A DNA stretch of 64,000 nucleotides, taken from the NCBI GenBank assembly GCA_949126835.1, contig OX421499.1, positions 5,936,526 through 6,000,525 on the forward strand. The letters are read 5' to 3'. Origin of the DNA: Anisus vortex (taxonomy: Eukaryota; Mollusca; Gastropoda; Planorbidae). Shown here one piece after another: positions 61,201 to 61,960 of the stretch; the stretch's first letter is position 1; each line of letters opens with the position of its first letter. Both the position numbers and the translations under genes were made by a program. The notes under the pieces are model-generated. The model saw nothing but the letters and a program-made list of their open reading frames with translations. It did no database searches and was not told the DNA's origin.

Positions 61201-61960
61201 TGGGGGTACACCAAGATGCTGTCCGAGATCATGTCTGAGACAATAGCCACCCGCGTAACAAAGGGCGTGGTCTCCGCAGTAACATACTCTTCTTCTCCCC
61301 ACTTGCGGATTCCCTCCGCACCATTAACGTGGTGTCTTCCTCGTATTCCTGCACTGGCGCCCGGTAGAACATATTCCAGACTATAGGCCTGGACATCTAG
61401 GCACCAGGGATTTGGCGAGTCTCATTTGACTCTCGCCGTGCAATGAAATCCTTGACGAGCAACAGGGGCTGTCCCCCAATGCGTATGCCCGCAGGTGTAC
61501 TCTTAATGGAAGCGTATTGGTGGTTTACACATATCGACAAACTTTTAGGCCCATGGTTACGGAATCGCAGCGTTCACCAGCTCCTGTGACCACAGCATAG
61601 GCCTTATAGGAGATCGTGTGTCCAGCAAAATACCCAGCCGCCGTTACTTTGCATCAACTCATACATAACCAAAAAAAAATTAAAATTTGGATACATTATG
61701 TTACATAAATATCTAGTGTAGATGTGCATTAAATATAAAAAAAAAATATTTCGGCCTGCAACCGCAAAACTTCCCCGATAAAGTTAAATTTTATTCAATC
61801 CGACTCCAAGATTTAAAAGGAATGCTTATCAGTAATCAAGGTGTTATAATACGGAACTGTCGAGTCCAAGAAGTAGGTCACGGCTAAGTACATAAAGGAT
61901 ACGCTTTGACCTTAGAAAATGCAGCAATGTCGTTTCCGGATTGGGGTTCGTAACTGTAAT
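10401..61960 (-). CDS. XDH: Xanthine dehydrogenase, 34 coding exons (2-35), exon 1 outside the window
   Basis: XDH oxidises hypoxanthine to xanthine and xanthine to urate with NAD+, as a cytosolic homodimer carrying two 2Fe-2S clusters, FAD and molybdopterin. Exons in order are given as separate entries. Their sum is 3990 nt, so 1329 residues plus stop, and all phases agree. Family order is complete: 2Fe-2S motifs [19 protein letters not shown] and [11 protein letters not shown] (residues about 20-150); FAD domain with VVTGNTEIG and [12 protein letters not shown] (about 255-480); molybdenum domain with [39 protein letters not shown] and GVGEPPL (about 560-1320); C-terminus KPWTVLL. The Glu of DRDEDM and the Arg of TAFRGFGG match the substrate-orienting pair that XDH keeps and aldehyde oxidases usually replace, and the GVGEPPL Glu is the catalytic base. 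Introns 2 and 3 look U12-type. No broken exon was seen, so the gene looks functional. Exon 1 (start Met to about VNGKK) is not recognised. Confidence 0.95.
11146..11313 (-). CDS. XDH: XDH exon 34 (catalytic Glu)
   Basis: Encodes [20 protein letters not shown] and [20 protein letters not shown]. The Glu of GVGEPPL is the active-site base. Flanks are TTTCAG and GTAAAA. Confidence 0.95.
11325..11400 (+). repeat. 29-bp tandem repeat, about 2.5 units
   Basis: ACTTAGTTCATTTAGTTTAT then TACTTTATA repeated directly in XDH intron 33. Confidence 0.85.
11570..11737 (-). CDS. XDH: XDH exon 33
   Basis: Encodes [35 protein letters not shown] and NPRAVYSSK. Flanks are CCTAG and GTAATC. Confidence 0.95.
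12405..12594 (+). mobile_element. CR1/L2-like LINE, 3' tail
   Basis: Matches the family tail from CTCTTTCTTCCTGAGTGGC to AGAAGGAGCGTCTGTAATAT and AAGATAAGATAA, inside XDH intron 32. Confidence 0.8.
12685..12771 (-). CDS. XDH: XDH exon 32
   Basis: Encodes [20 protein letters not shown] and GQIEGAFTQ, among the best conserved XDH blocks. Flanks are TTACAG and GTAATG. Confidence 0.95.
12976..13090 (-). CDS. XDH: XDH exon 31
   Basis: Encodes [20 protein letters not shown] and DHQ, the F(T/S)YG(V/A)ACSEVE motif. Flanks are TCTAG and GTACTT. Confidence 0.95.
13250..13302 (-). CDS. XDH: XDH exon 30
   Basis: Encodes [17 protein letters not shown], matching the VSLSATGFYR block. Flanks are TCTTAG and GTAAGT. 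Confidence 0.93.
13714..13788 (-). CDS. XDH: XDH exon 29
   Basis: Encodes [20 protein letters not shown] and TLKEW. Flanks are TTGCAG and GTAAGC. Confidence 0.93.
13882..14010 (-). CDS. XDH: XDH exon 28
   Basis: Encodes [40 protein letters not shown] and AII. The TxxVPNxxPTAAS motif contacts the cofactor. Flanks are TGCAG and GTGAGT. Confidence 0.95.
14062..14430 (-). mobile_element. Rex/CR1-like LINE, 3' end
   Basis: The first 60 bp are the reverse complement of the 8600..8667 tail: TCTTTATTGATCCATACAAA and TGGAAATTTGTCTTGATTAC. They follow an AGATAAGATAAG microsatellite. The inner limit is uncertain. Confidence 0.65.
14684..14779 (-). CDS. XDH: XDH exon 27 (molybdopterin contact)
   Basis: Encodes [20 protein letters not shown] and [12 protein letters not shown], an invariant cofactor motif. 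Acceptor CTCTAG; the donor GTGCAA is weak but phase-consistent. Confidence 0.95.
14993..15241 (-). mobile_element. SINE A copy
   Basis: Reverse complement: GGCCACAGCATGCTGGGAAA, CAGGTACCCACCAGAGGTG, then head CTTCACCAAGATTTGTACC. In XDH intron 26. Confidence 0.8.
15499..15580 (-). CDS. XDH: XDH exon 26
   Basis: Encodes [20 protein letters not shown] and LLQSMNQ, the W(K/R)K(R/K)G...P(T/L)K(F/Y)G block. Flanks are TGCAG and GTAGGC. Confidence 0.94.
15716..15890 (+). mobile_element. tRNA-derived SINE family B
   Basis: Head GGCTGGTCCAGCGGTTAGAT and B-box-like GGGTTCTACCCC; body CCCTGCCGCCCTGCAGGAGT then TTTGGGCCTAGTGGA; tail AGAAGGAACGTCTGTAAAAC, which resembles the CR1/L2-like LINE tail. Confidence 0.75.
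15920..16195 (+). mobile_element. SINE A fragment with internal 100-bp tandem duplication
   Basis: CTCTGATGGGTGGCTGACAT and TAATTGGGAAAAATCCCG occur twice, with unit starts at 15965 and 16065. The family ending (CACACAATCCCCTG, CTGCTTCACT) follows. Confidence 0.75.
16841..17212 (+). CDS. Possible ORF1 of the LINE, overlapping pol
   Basis: 123 codons in another frame upstream of and overlapping the pol ORF by over 100 nt. No recognised domain; composition is basic at the end ([13 protein letters not shown]). A second open frame, 16548..16922, also lies in this GC-rich leader. Either could be a real ORF1 or chance openness. Confidence 0.3.
   Translation: MHHLWRGHSSVAARCRQNTGSSSLPVLSQSSIDVVLGARGCFRWWERLTSFTGQLPPALNWAAPSQIGAIPSWPAFSTGCVEIRAPAQQVGQKALHQEIRKIKRRLQLFELQAGTLGLCVPAS
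17194..20322 (+). CDS. LINE pol: APE endonuclease - reverse transcriptase, 1042 codons, intact
   Basis: Endonuclease motifs: CLQETR (about residues 34-39), [12 protein letters not shown] (about 141-152) and DTDHSLV (about 236-242). Reverse transcriptase motifs: [15 protein letters not shown] (about 487-501), [20 protein letters not shown] (about 577-586), [20 protein letters not shown] and [10 protein letters not shown] with catalytic FADD at about 732-735. A C-terminal finger C-x2-C-x11-H-x4-C lies at about 1016-1036. The ATG at 17194 is probably not the true start: the same frame is open back to a TAG near 17090. It there encodes [11 protein letters not shown], including the Asn of endonuclease motif I. 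There is no upstream ATG in that frame, so translation may depend on a non-AUG start, reinitiation or frameshift. No stop or gap was seen; it may be an active copy. Confidence 0.93.
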   Translation: MCPGIITDLQSINDMRKTGIIDRELDRLKIDIACLQETRLPDSGSLKETNYTFFWQGRPTGAPKQHGVGFAVKNTLLPSIEPPSSGTERVIALRLRTSDGPANIFSVYAPTLCSTSEEKDQFYDALEQAIAGIHKNEAIYLLGDFNARVGGDHVAWPTCLGLFGRGKINENGQRLLELCCSRGLCVTNTFFKCKDIHQVSWRHPRWRQWHQLDLIITRRSQLASVLLTRSYHSADCDTDHSLVASKVRIMRRNSYHTKEKRRQRINTYCMKDPVKTQLYIGKIQEAFPKSTQNVTIDSKWSDLRDSIYDSAIHAFGKKKRENTDWFDANWDEMKPVTEAKRKALLAYKEKPTPDTLHALKTAKMHAQRVARQCANTYWLNLCSSIQSAADMGNAKAMYENIKKAIGPTTSKVAPLKSKTGEIIKDEAEQLKRWIEHYLELYATVNTVSSTALDDIPDMPLMEELDAIPTQEELSKAIDRLACGKAPGSDGIPPEALKNGKTVLLQPLHELLVLCWEQGYIPQDMKDANIVTLYKNKGDRSDCNNYRGISLLSIVGKAFARVTLTRLQSLASRVYPESQCGFRAGRSTIDMVFSIWQMQEKCREQQMPLYIAFIDLTKAFDLVSRSGLFQILEKIGCPPHLLAIIRQFHDNMQGTVHFNGATSEAFPVSSGVKQGCVLAPTLFAIFFSILLRYAFKDSSDGIWLHTRADGGLFNTARLRAKTKTKEVLIRELLFADDAALISHTETGLQQLVSSFANACKEFGLQVSIKKTNIMAQDTCSVPIITIENENLEVVDCFTYLGSKISSSLSIEDELNSRIGKAAATMAILGKRVWENTRLTERTKLCVYQACVISTLLYGSESWTTYASHERKLNSFHLRCLRRVLGIKWQDKVPNSEVLTRASAQSMFAVLSERRLRWLGHVRRMSPGRIPKDLLYGELASGKRKTGRPRLRYKDVCMRDMRAARISTSDWEEKAEDRSTWRTAVRKGVKTAEENRMEESINKRAKRKAEKIGPTEHVCKGCKKDCHSRIGLLSHTRKCNLESR
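20402..21657. mobile_element. TTAA-flanked DNA element, 1.26 kb, non-autonomous
   Basis: Begins TTAAGGCTGGGGGGCACG and ends as the inverse of TTAAGGCTGGGTACGGCACC; TTAA at both outer edges fits piggyBac-type insertion. The interior is AT-rich with no ORF. It contains the perfect palindrome GTTGCCATGGCAAC at 20531..20544. It starts 33 bp after the LINE's target duplication. Confidence 0.7.
21698..21843 (-). CDS. XDH: XDH exon 25
   Basis: Encodes [20 protein letters not shown] and [20 protein letters not shown]. Flanks are CATAG and GTAGTT. The next intron holds the full-length LINE. Confidence 0.94.
22515..22706 (-). CDS. XDH: XDH exon 24 (substrate Arg)
   Basis: Encodes [40 protein letters not shown] and AENWVTHVA. 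The Arg of TAFRGFGG is the XDH substrate-binding Arg. Flanks are ATAAG and GTTGGT. Confidence 0.95.
23180..23455 (+). mobile_element. SINE A copy
   Basis: GGGCACAGTGGCCAAGTGG, CAGCACGTTTGGCTGGCAT, GGGTTGAATCCTGGTGAAGG and the complete body to GGTACTTTACTTACT. Confidence 0.85.
23464..23700 (-). mobile_element. Rex/CR1-like LINE, 3' end
   Basis: Same reverse-oriented 3' UTR as 14062..14430 (ACTTTATTGATCTAAACAAA, TGGAAATTTGACTTGATTAC, ACATTTTAAACAATGTAAAA). The inner limit is uncertain. Confidence 0.65.
24040..24126 (-). CDS. XDH: XDH exon 23
   Basis: Encodes [20 protein letters not shown] and [14 protein letters not shown] copy (24169..24455) lies about 40 bp beyond its acceptor ACCAG. The donor is GTAAGT. 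Confidence 0.93.
24169..24455 (+). mobile_element. SINE A copy preceded by a G run
   Basis: Poly-G then CACGGTAGCCGAGCGGCAGC, GGGTTCAAATCCTGGTGAAG and the body to GGGTACTTTACTTTTACTTT. It lies just beyond the XDH exon 23 acceptor. Confidence 0.88.
24600..24718 (+). mobile_element. SINE B copy, 3'-truncated
   Basis: GGCCGGCTGGTCTTGACATT, GCGTTCTAGCCC and CCTGCCGCCCTGCAGGAGTT; it breaks into SINE C at about 24719. Confidence 0.7.
24719..24945 (+). mobile_element. SINE C copy
   Basis: Same order as 2795..3009 with few changes, ending in an AGAAGA simple repeat. It abuts a broken SINE B. Confidence 0.75.
25121..25208 (-). CDS. XDH: XDH exon 22 (substrate Glu)
   Basis: Encodes [20 protein letters not shown] and RHPAYIKYK. 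The Glu of RDEDM is the XDH substrate-orienting residue (human 803 type). Flanks are TTCCAG and GTACAC. Confidence 0.95.
25250..25375 (+). mobile_element. SINE B copy, 5'-truncated
   Basis: ACTGACACGTCGCAGGTTCT, CACTGTCGCCCTGCAGGAGT and the tail AGAAGGAACGTCTGTTAACT. Confidence 0.72.
25480..25625 (+). mobile_element. CR1/L2-like LINE, internal fragment
   Basis: Aligns with 1130..1255 (ATGTAATAAGAATATAAAAC, CTATCTCACACTAGTTAG) and then breaks at about 25625 into unrelated GC-richer sequence. Confidence 0.75.
25626..26147 (-). other. Unclassified GC-richer unit behind the U2-like head
   Basis: Continues from the U2-like segment in the - direction up to the break with the LINE fragment at about 25625. 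It is open in places but shows no domain I recognise. It holds GGGGTTATAACCCC, a short perfect palindrome, at about 25857. Confidence 0.4.
26148..26196 (-). pseudogene. U2 snRNA-like 5' segment
   Basis: On the - strand, from 26196, ATTCGCTTCTTGGCCTATTG then GCTAAGATCAAAGTCTAAGA match the first about 48 nt of U2 snRNA (ATCGCTTCTCGGCCTTTTGG, GCTAAGATCAA). The branch-recognition region GTAGTATC is altered and the rest of U2 is missing. It therefore cannot be a working U2 gene; it looks like the head of a retroposed chimera, a U2-headed SINE, or a remnant of a U2 target. Confidence 0.7.
26197..26799. other. XDH intron 21, AT-rich, nothing recognised
   Basis: Mostly A/T with short poly-A and poly-T runs. 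No repeat from the other families was found. Confidence 0.45.
26800..26985 (-). mobile_element. SINE B copy
   Basis: Reverse complement: AAACTCCTGCAGGGCGACAG, CGGGATAGAACCCGCGACCT and ACTAACCGCTGGACCAGCCG. The tail past GGCCTGTAAACATATTTGCG differs from the + copies. Confidence 0.75.
26986..27924. other. XDH intron 21, nothing recognised
   Basis: No coding signal or known repeat. A short GC-richer patch is at 27390..27440. Confidence 0.45.
27925..28372 (+). mobile_element. CR1/L2-like LINE, 3' fragment
   Basis: Starts in the LEQIQK(K/R)AARF codons, passes the LNLE(I/T)LEDRR region, and ends AGAAGGAGCGTCTGTAATAA with AAGATAAGATAA. Confidence 0.85.
28639..28694. repeat. 56-bp perfect palindrome
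   Basis: The left arm ATCTACCCTTGCTATATATA... (28639..28666) is exactly the reverse complement of 28667..28694, with no spacer. The centre is (TA)n-like and the outer arms are unique sequence CTACCCTTGC. Confidence 0.95.
29287..30935 (+). repeat. Unclassified interspersed repeat E, host of TA-element copy 1
   Basis: Sequence 29287..29698 plus 30874..30935 matches the reverse complement of 42150..42645, for example AATAAATAGTCTATGGTCAA, AGAGATAACCAATGAAAAGA, ACTGTTCCTGGAGTGTT. No coding capacity seen. Confidence 0.75.
29699..30873. mobile_element. TA-inserting DNA element, copy 1 (1175 bp)
   Basis: Termini are CCGTATATACTCGCGTATA and its inverse, followed inward by AGTCGCACC-type subterminal repeats, and flanked by TA on both sides. 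The paralogous uninterrupted site near 42200 has one TA (AAACTTATCTATATATT on the - strand), which proves the boundaries. No intact transposase is seen, so it is non-autonomous or decayed. TA duplication fits Tc1/mariner or pogo-like elements. Confidence 0.88.
31008..31232 (+). mobile_element. SINE A, 5'-truncated
   Basis: Begins in TTCCTGGGTTCGAATCCTGG, the B-box region, and runs to GGAATACTTTACTTTTATG. Confidence 0.82.
31246..31315 (-). CDS. XDH: XDH exon 21 (molybdopterin loop)
   Basis: Completes [20 protein letters not shown] and AAIK. The GGGFGG loop is a molybdopterin-binding signature. Flanks are TACAG and GTAAGT. Confidence 0.95.
31698..31761 (-). CDS. XDH: XDH exon 20
   Basis: Encodes [20 protein letters not shown] and L, aligning with VAKMLGVPANRI and the RVKR(M/L) block. 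Flanks are TCCAG and GTAGGT. Confidence 0.92.
31815..33460 (+). mobile_element. Helitron-like non-autonomous element, copy 1, interrupted
   Basis: Starts TCTGTATATAAAGTAGACTG and ends GAGCAACGCCGGGCAATCTA then GCTT, parallel to copy 2 at 36921..37416. It holds a tRNA-like segment (TAGCTAAGTGGTTAACG, then GGTTCAATTCTCC) and is split by the TA-inserting element at 32104..33266. Confidence 0.65.
32104..33266. mobile_element. TA-inserting DNA element, copy 2 (1163 bp), inverted to copy 1
   Basis: Same termini and interior as 29699..30873 but in opposite orientation. It is inserted in a Helitron-like element: AAAATA then the element then CTTGCC. The second Helitron-like copy has the empty site AAATAAAAATACTTGCC at about 37212..37228. 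Confidence 0.9.
33793..33969 (-). CDS. XDH: XDH exon 19
   Basis: Encodes [20 protein letters not shown] and [14 protein letters not shown], the conserved QEHFYLE segment. Flanks are TATTAG and GTTGGG. Confidence 0.95.
33970..35341. other. XDH intron 18, nothing firmly recognised
   Basis: AT-rich. TTAACTCTTTCTCTCC near 34552 and the inverse-like CTGAAAGAGTTGAG near 35227 might be ends of a 0.7-kb TTAA-type element, but the match is poor. Confidence 0.4.
35342..35503 (-). CDS. XDH: XDH exon 18
   Basis: Encodes [20 protein letters not shown] and [20 protein letters not shown]. It is more GC-rich than its introns. Flanks are CCCCAG and GTACTC. Confidence 0.95.
35738..36008 (+). mobile_element. 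SINE A copy
   Basis: GGAGTATGGTGGTGGCGGCG, GGTTCGATTCCTGGTGAAGG and the body to GAAGGGTACTTTACTTTT. Confidence 0.84.
36394..36563 (-). CDS. XDH: XDH exon 17
   Basis: Encodes [20 protein letters not shown] through DDVPG-like [11 protein letters not shown] and EQVFAKDI. The acceptor CTCAACAG lies inside the first unit of the 48-bp array 36553..36920. The donor is GTGAGT. Confidence 0.94.
36553..36920. repeat. 48-bp minisatellite, about 7.7 units, carrying the XDH exon 17 acceptor
   Basis: Units start every 48 bp from 36553 to 36889. On the - strand each reads ACTCTCAACAG then GTGAATTG, that is acceptor plus exon start. The last unit is cut at 36920 by a Helitron-like insertion and resumes at 37417. 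Because 48 is a multiple of 3, long spurious ORFs run through it on both strands. Confidence 0.97.
36921..37416 (+). mobile_element. Helitron-like non-autonomous element, copy 2, with exact ends
   Basis: Begins TCTATATATATAAAATGAG. Near the 3' end it has a GC hairpin CCCGGGCAACGCCGGGC about 12 bp before the end. It sits inside a 48-bp minisatellite unit: CAAA before and TATTGAATATTTACA after, which join to the unbroken unit. So it inserted between A and T without duplication, as Helitrons do. The end CTTA deviates from the usual CTRR. An internal tRNA-like part (TTAGCTCAGTGG, then GAGTTTGATTCTCC) is unusual. Confidence 0.65.
37417..38374. other. XDH intron 16, nothing recognised beyond the minisatellite stub
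   Basis: The first 15 bp complete the interrupted 48-bp unit. The rest is AT-rich unique-looking DNA. Confidence 0.45.
38375..38465 (+). repeat. Short dispersed repeat F
   Basis: CATCATCCTGATCC, CTATGGTGAAGAAATTGCAG and CTTTTTTGTTTGTAGCTG recur in reverse at 45785..45885. Probably a fragment of an unidentified retroelement. Confidence 0.5.
38717..38921 (-). CDS. XDH: XDH exon 16 (entry to molybdopterin domain)
   Basis: Encodes [15 protein letters not shown] and [20 protein letters not shown], then DDMPKCQ. Two other frames are open across it, but only this one matches the family and keeps phase 0 to 1. Flanks are TATTAG and GTATTT. Confidence 0.92.
39117..39312. mobile_element. hAT-like MITE copy
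   Basis: Runs from GGGTCAGCAATCTTTTGATA through GTGTGCCAAAGTATGATTTC to GTAGGTTGCCAATCACTAAT. The ends resemble the CAGGGGTCGGCAACC termini of hAT elements. Related copies are at 49315..49506, 51478..51620, 54885..56158 and 63465..64000. Confidence 0.6.
39350..39760 (+). mobile_element. LINE 3' remnant with RNase H-adjacent zinc motif
   Basis: The open stretch 39417..39722 encodes [20 protein letters not shown], then [20 protein letters not shown] and stops. C-x2-C-x8-H-x4-C after an RTGH motif is the usual C-terminal end of I/Jockey/R1-type LINE pol proteins. It ends in GTTAGTTAGTT. It is 5'-truncated and not a host gene. Confidence 0.75.
39937..40102 (-). CDS. XDH: XDH exon 15
   Basis: Encodes [20 protein letters not shown] and [10 protein letters not shown]. 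It closes the FAD region before the molybdenum domain. Flanks are TTTTAG and GTTTGT. Confidence 0.93.
40252..40500 (-). mobile_element. SINE A copy
   Basis: Reverse complement with AGTAAAGTATCCCATCAGAC, TCAGGTACCCATCAGAGCTG, then ACCTGGATTTGAACCCGGGA and CTTCCACTCGGCCACCATGC. Confidence 0.85.
40634..40713. mobile_element. Possible short TTAA-flanked MITE
   Basis: TTAACCCTTCCTGTACCG and the inverse of TTAACCCTTACAGTCCCG bound an 80-bp stretch. The termini agree at most positions but the element is very short. Confidence 0.4.
40757..41130 (+). mobile_element. Possible solo LTR
   Basis: Starts near TGTTGATTGAATTAAGG, contains AATAAATTGCTTGAT about 100 bp before the end, and finishes GCATGCTCAAGCAGGGATTA then CA. 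TG...CA ends and an internal polyadenylation signal are LTR-like, but no target duplication or internal region is seen. Confidence 0.3.
41252..41692 (-). mobile_element. CR1/L2-like LINE, 3' fragment abutting XDH exon 14 donor
   Basis: On the - strand it encodes [20 protein letters not shown] and [15 protein letters not shown], then the usual tail. Its upstream end stops about 10 nt from the exon 14 5' splice site. It lies in the sense direction of XDH. Confidence 0.85.
41700..41884 (-). CDS. XDH: XDH exon 14 (FAD domain C-terminal lobe)
   Basis: Encodes [20 protein letters not shown] and [18 protein letters not shown]. The donor GTAACT sits within about 10 nt of a LINE insertion (41252..41692). 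The acceptor is CCTAG. Confidence 0.94.
42150..42645 (-). repeat. Unclassified interspersed repeat E, uninterrupted copy
   Basis: Matches 29287..29698 joined to 30874..30935 in reverse, without the TA element. It contains an (AAT)n/(AT)n microsatellite near 42265. Confidence 0.75.
42864..42976 (-). CDS. XDH: XDH exon 13
   Basis: Encodes [20 protein letters not shown] and [12 protein letters not shown], the end of the FAD-binding core. Flanks are ATATAG and GTAATT. Confidence 0.93.
43223..43316 (-). CDS. XDH: XDH exon 12 (FAD contact GGN)
   Basis: Encodes [20 protein letters not shown], a strongly conserved FAD-contact motif, then [11 protein letters not shown]. Flanks are TGTGGAG-side ACAG and GTAAGA. 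Confidence 0.94.
43458..43534 (-). CDS. XDH: XDH exon 11 (FAD domain)
   Basis: Encodes [20 protein letters not shown] and IRNVA, matching the RWFAGKQ(V/I)(K/R)N-type segment. Flanks are ATTCAG and GTAAGA. Confidence 0.92.
43993..44236 (+). mobile_element. SINE A copy
   Basis: AGTGGCCATGGGGCAGCGCG, GGGTTTGAACCCTGGTGCAG and the body to GATTACTTTATTTTG. Confidence 0.85.
44431..44598 (-). CDS. XDH: XDH exon 10 (FAD domain)
   Basis: Encodes [20 protein letters not shown] through [19 protein letters not shown]. This is the FAD-domain core. Flanks are TTGTAG and GTCAGT. Confidence 0.93.
44763..44957 (+). mobile_element. SINE A, truncated
   Basis: Begins CCCGGATTCTATCCTGGTAA and continues GGAGGGTCTCCCTGAG, GACATTAGTTGGGGCAAAG. 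Confidence 0.75.
45010..45154 (-). CDS. XDH: XDH exon 9 (start of FAD domain)
   Basis: Encodes [20 protein letters not shown] and [11 protein letters not shown], the FAD-binding loop. Flanks are TTCACAG and GTCAGT. Confidence 0.94.
45785..45885 (-). repeat. Short dispersed repeat F, second copy
   Basis: CTGCAATTTCTTCACCATAG, CCTCAGGCCGAAGGGCAAAT and CATGGATCAGGATGATGATG match 38375..38465 in reverse. Confidence 0.5.
46269..46630 (+). repeat. 33-bp minisatellite, about 11 units
   Basis: Unit ATGCTTGACACAATATATAA then ACAATACAAACAA; some units are shortened. It lies within the piggyBac-like element. Confidence 0.93.
47418..47692 (-). mobile_element. SINE A copy nested in the piggyBac-like element
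   Basis: Reverse complement: TACACTTCGGACCAAATTGA, CAGATACCCATCAGAACTGG, TTTTGAACCCAGTACCTTCG, GTCGCTTGGCGGTGCC. Confidence 0.83.
48738..48809 (-). CDS. XDH: XDH exon 8
   Basis: 24 codons, ending [14 protein letters not shown], a motif conserved just before the FAD domain. Flanks are ACTAG and GTCAGA. Confidence 0.93.
48932..49168 (+). mobile_element. SINE A, degenerate copy
   Basis: GGCATATCAAAGACTTTGAT, GAAGAGTGTCCCTGTGTCTA and CCGATGTTAGTTGGG keep the family order but with many changes. Confidence 0.6.
49315..49506. mobile_element. hAT-like MITE copy
   Basis: GGGCCAAAGTAGAATTTCTA, TTCAGCGTGCCAAAAGCC, GAAAATCCCTCGGTGTGCC, ending GTAGGCTGCCAACCCCTGC. Same family as 39117..39312; the left terminus is eroded. 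Confidence 0.6.
50065..50105 (+). mobile_element. LINE tail scrap
   Basis: AGAAGGAGTGTCTGTAATGT followed by TTAAGATAAA matches the tail of the CR1/L2-like family. Confidence 0.5.
50148..50276 (-). CDS. XDH: XDH exon 7 (variable linker)
   Basis: An in-phase exon of 43 codons, beginning [19 protein letters not shown] and rich in Ser, Asn and Gly. It occupies the poorly conserved linker between the iron-sulfur and FAD domains, where vertebrate XDH also has a Cys-rich stretch. Flanks are ATGCAG and GTAAGG. Confidence 0.85.
50737..50990 (+). mobile_element. SINE A copy
   Basis: TAGGGCACAGTGGCACGTTA with part of the head deleted, then GGAGGGTGTCCCTGAGTCTA and the body to GAAGGGTACTTTACTTTAG. Confidence 0.82.
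51222..51283 (-). CDS. XDH: XDH exon 6 (2Fe-2S cluster I, part 2)
   Basis: Encodes [20 protein letters not shown]. The CRC pair completes cluster I. Flanks are CTGTAG and GTACAG. Confidence 0.94.
51478..51620. mobile_element. hAT-like MITE copy, internally deleted
   Basis: Starts CCAAGGGACGGCAACATTTT and ends GTTGCAGACCCCTGATC. The middle has the family GTGTGCCAAAGTAGGATTTC. Confidence 0.6.
51893..52142. mobile_element. Short inverted-repeat element (hAT-like MITE)
   Basis: Ends CAGTGCTTTTTTTGT and the inverse ACAAAAAAAGCACTG, 250 bp apart. The interior has GGTGCCGGTACGCCGTACCG. No perfect 8-bp target duplication is visible, so hAT is a guess from the CAGTG ends. Confidence 0.55.
52209..52245. 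repeat. (GA)n microsatellite
   Basis: About 18 AG dinucleotides in XDH intron 5. Confidence 0.95.
52316..52442 (-). CDS. XDH: XDH exon 5 (2Fe-2S cluster I, part 1)
   Basis: Encodes [20 protein letters not shown] and [20 protein letters not shown]. The CGFC pair binds cluster I. Flanks are TTTCAG and GTAAGC. Confidence 0.95.
52640..53600. other. XDH intron 4, rich in AGGCCTA words
   Basis: Between about 52740 and 53040 the words TAGGCCTA, GTAGGCCTA and AGGCCTATA recur many times without a fixed period. No gene is seen. Confidence 0.5.
53600..53940 (-). mobile_element. CR1/L2-like LINE, 3' fragment
   Basis: Reverse complement of the family tail: CTTATCTTATC, ACAGACGCTCCTTCTATA, GGTCCGAGTCTAGTCTTGCA and so on. 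It is truncated after the LNFN region near 53940. Confidence 0.85.
53995..54105 (+). mobile_element. CR1/L2-like LINE, 3' tail
   Basis: TCTAGTCTAAACTCAAACCA, then AGATGGAGCGTCTGTAATGT. It lies head-on to the copy at 53600..53940. Confidence 0.7.
54500..54615 (-). mobile_element. CR1/L2-like LINE, internal fragment
   Basis: On the - strand it encodes [20 protein letters not shown] and ED, the same RT C-terminal region as the other copies. Confidence 0.75.
54885..56158. mobile_element. hAT-like element, 1.27 kb, with coding remnant
   Basis: Starts AAGGGTCGGCAACCTTTTGC and ends GCCTTAGGTTACCGATCCCT. On the - strand 55900..56082 is open and reads [20 protein letters not shown], then [15 protein letters not shown] residues. 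This is a fragment of a decayed element protein that I cannot assign further. The interior is otherwise AT-rich. Confidence 0.55.
56340..58010 (+). pseudogene. RTE-like LINE pol remnant, frameshifted
   Basis: Open pieces 56358..56924, 56944..57174 and 57376..57828 read in order through [64 protein letters not shown], then [21 protein letters not shown] and [20 protein letters not shown]. The frame is broken after the TSAVLLNS block, and again before and after FADD, and the endonuclease part is missing. The end is tandemly duplicated (57647..58010). Located in XDH intron 4. Confidence 0.85.
57647..58010 (+). repeat. 182-bp perfect tandem duplication
   Basis: 57647..57828 and 57829..58010 appear identical base for base. 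The unit is the last 60 codons of the RTE-like pol including its TAA. A GA-rich microsatellite follows at 58011..58053. Confidence 0.95.
58054..59149. other. XDH intron 4, nothing recognised
   Basis: Contains scattered hAT-like words (CAGGGCCGCC near 58374) and GGTACGGCGTACCGCC near 58285. No complete element or gene is identified. Confidence 0.4.
59150..59330 (-). mobile_element. SINE A, diverged copy
   Basis: GGGGATTGCGTGGCCAACAA, CCATCAGAGCTCGATGGACT and GACAGGAATCGAACCCAGAC match the family in reverse. Confidence 0.55.
60036..60144 (-). CDS. XDH: XDH exon 4
   Basis: Encodes [19 protein letters not shown] and [17 protein letters not shown], including the fourth cluster cysteine. The 5' boundary is set by phase and family length: no AG acceptor fits. 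The intron must end AT (60146..60145), 12 nt after a CCTTAAC branch site. The 3' donor is GTAGGT. Confidence 0.82.
60145..60910 (-). other. XDH intron 3: U12-type, GT-AT ends
   Basis: Read on the - strand the intron starts GTATCCTTT, a full match to the U12 donor consensus. It contains CCCCTTAAC (branch site consensus TTCCTTAAC) and ends CCCAT, 12 nt after the branch A. Only this AT end restores phase and family length (DIIK then HYAVN). The one AG nearby, CAG then TTCACG, is out of phase. A 32-bp minisatellite fills most of the intron. Confidence 0.75.
60290..60885 (+). repeat. 32-bp minisatellite in XDH intron 3
   Basis: Unit GATAGGAATAAGACACAGCG then ACACATGTATAT, about 16 to 18 units with deletions. 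It ends about 25 bp inside the U12 donor side of intron 3. Confidence 0.93.
60911..61007 (-). CDS. XDH: XDH exon 3 (2Fe-2S cluster II)
   Basis: Joins exon 2 to read [19 protein letters not shown], then [16 protein letters not shown]. It holds three of the plant-type 2Fe-2S cysteines. The acceptor is CCCAG and the donor GTATCCTTT, so U12-type introns lie on both sides. Confidence 0.9.
61008..61902 (-). other. XDH intron 2: U12-type, GT-AG ends
   Basis: On the - strand it starts GTATCCTTT and has TTCCTTACA, a near match to the U12 branch consensus, whose branch A is 12 nt from the terminal CCCAG. Phase 1 joins RSK to LHLTGTK as the family requires. A SINE remnant lies at 61553..61665. The rest, including a GC-richer stretch 61100..61520, has nothing I recognise. 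Confidence 0.75.
61553..61665 (-). mobile_element. SINE A, 3' scrap in XDH intron 2
   Basis: GCGTTCACCAGCTCCTGTGA, CCACAGCATAGGCC and GTGTGTCCAGCAAAATACCC match the 3' half of the family in reverse. Confidence 0.6.
61903..61960 (-). CDS. XDH: XDH exon 2 (N-terminal ferredoxin-like strand)
   Basis: Encodes [19 protein letters not shown] and the first base of a Leu codon. The acceptor is ATTACAG. The donor, GTATCCTTT at 61902 downward, is a perfect U12-type 5' splice site. Using the closer GT inside AAGGTC would break the phase. Confidence 0.88.
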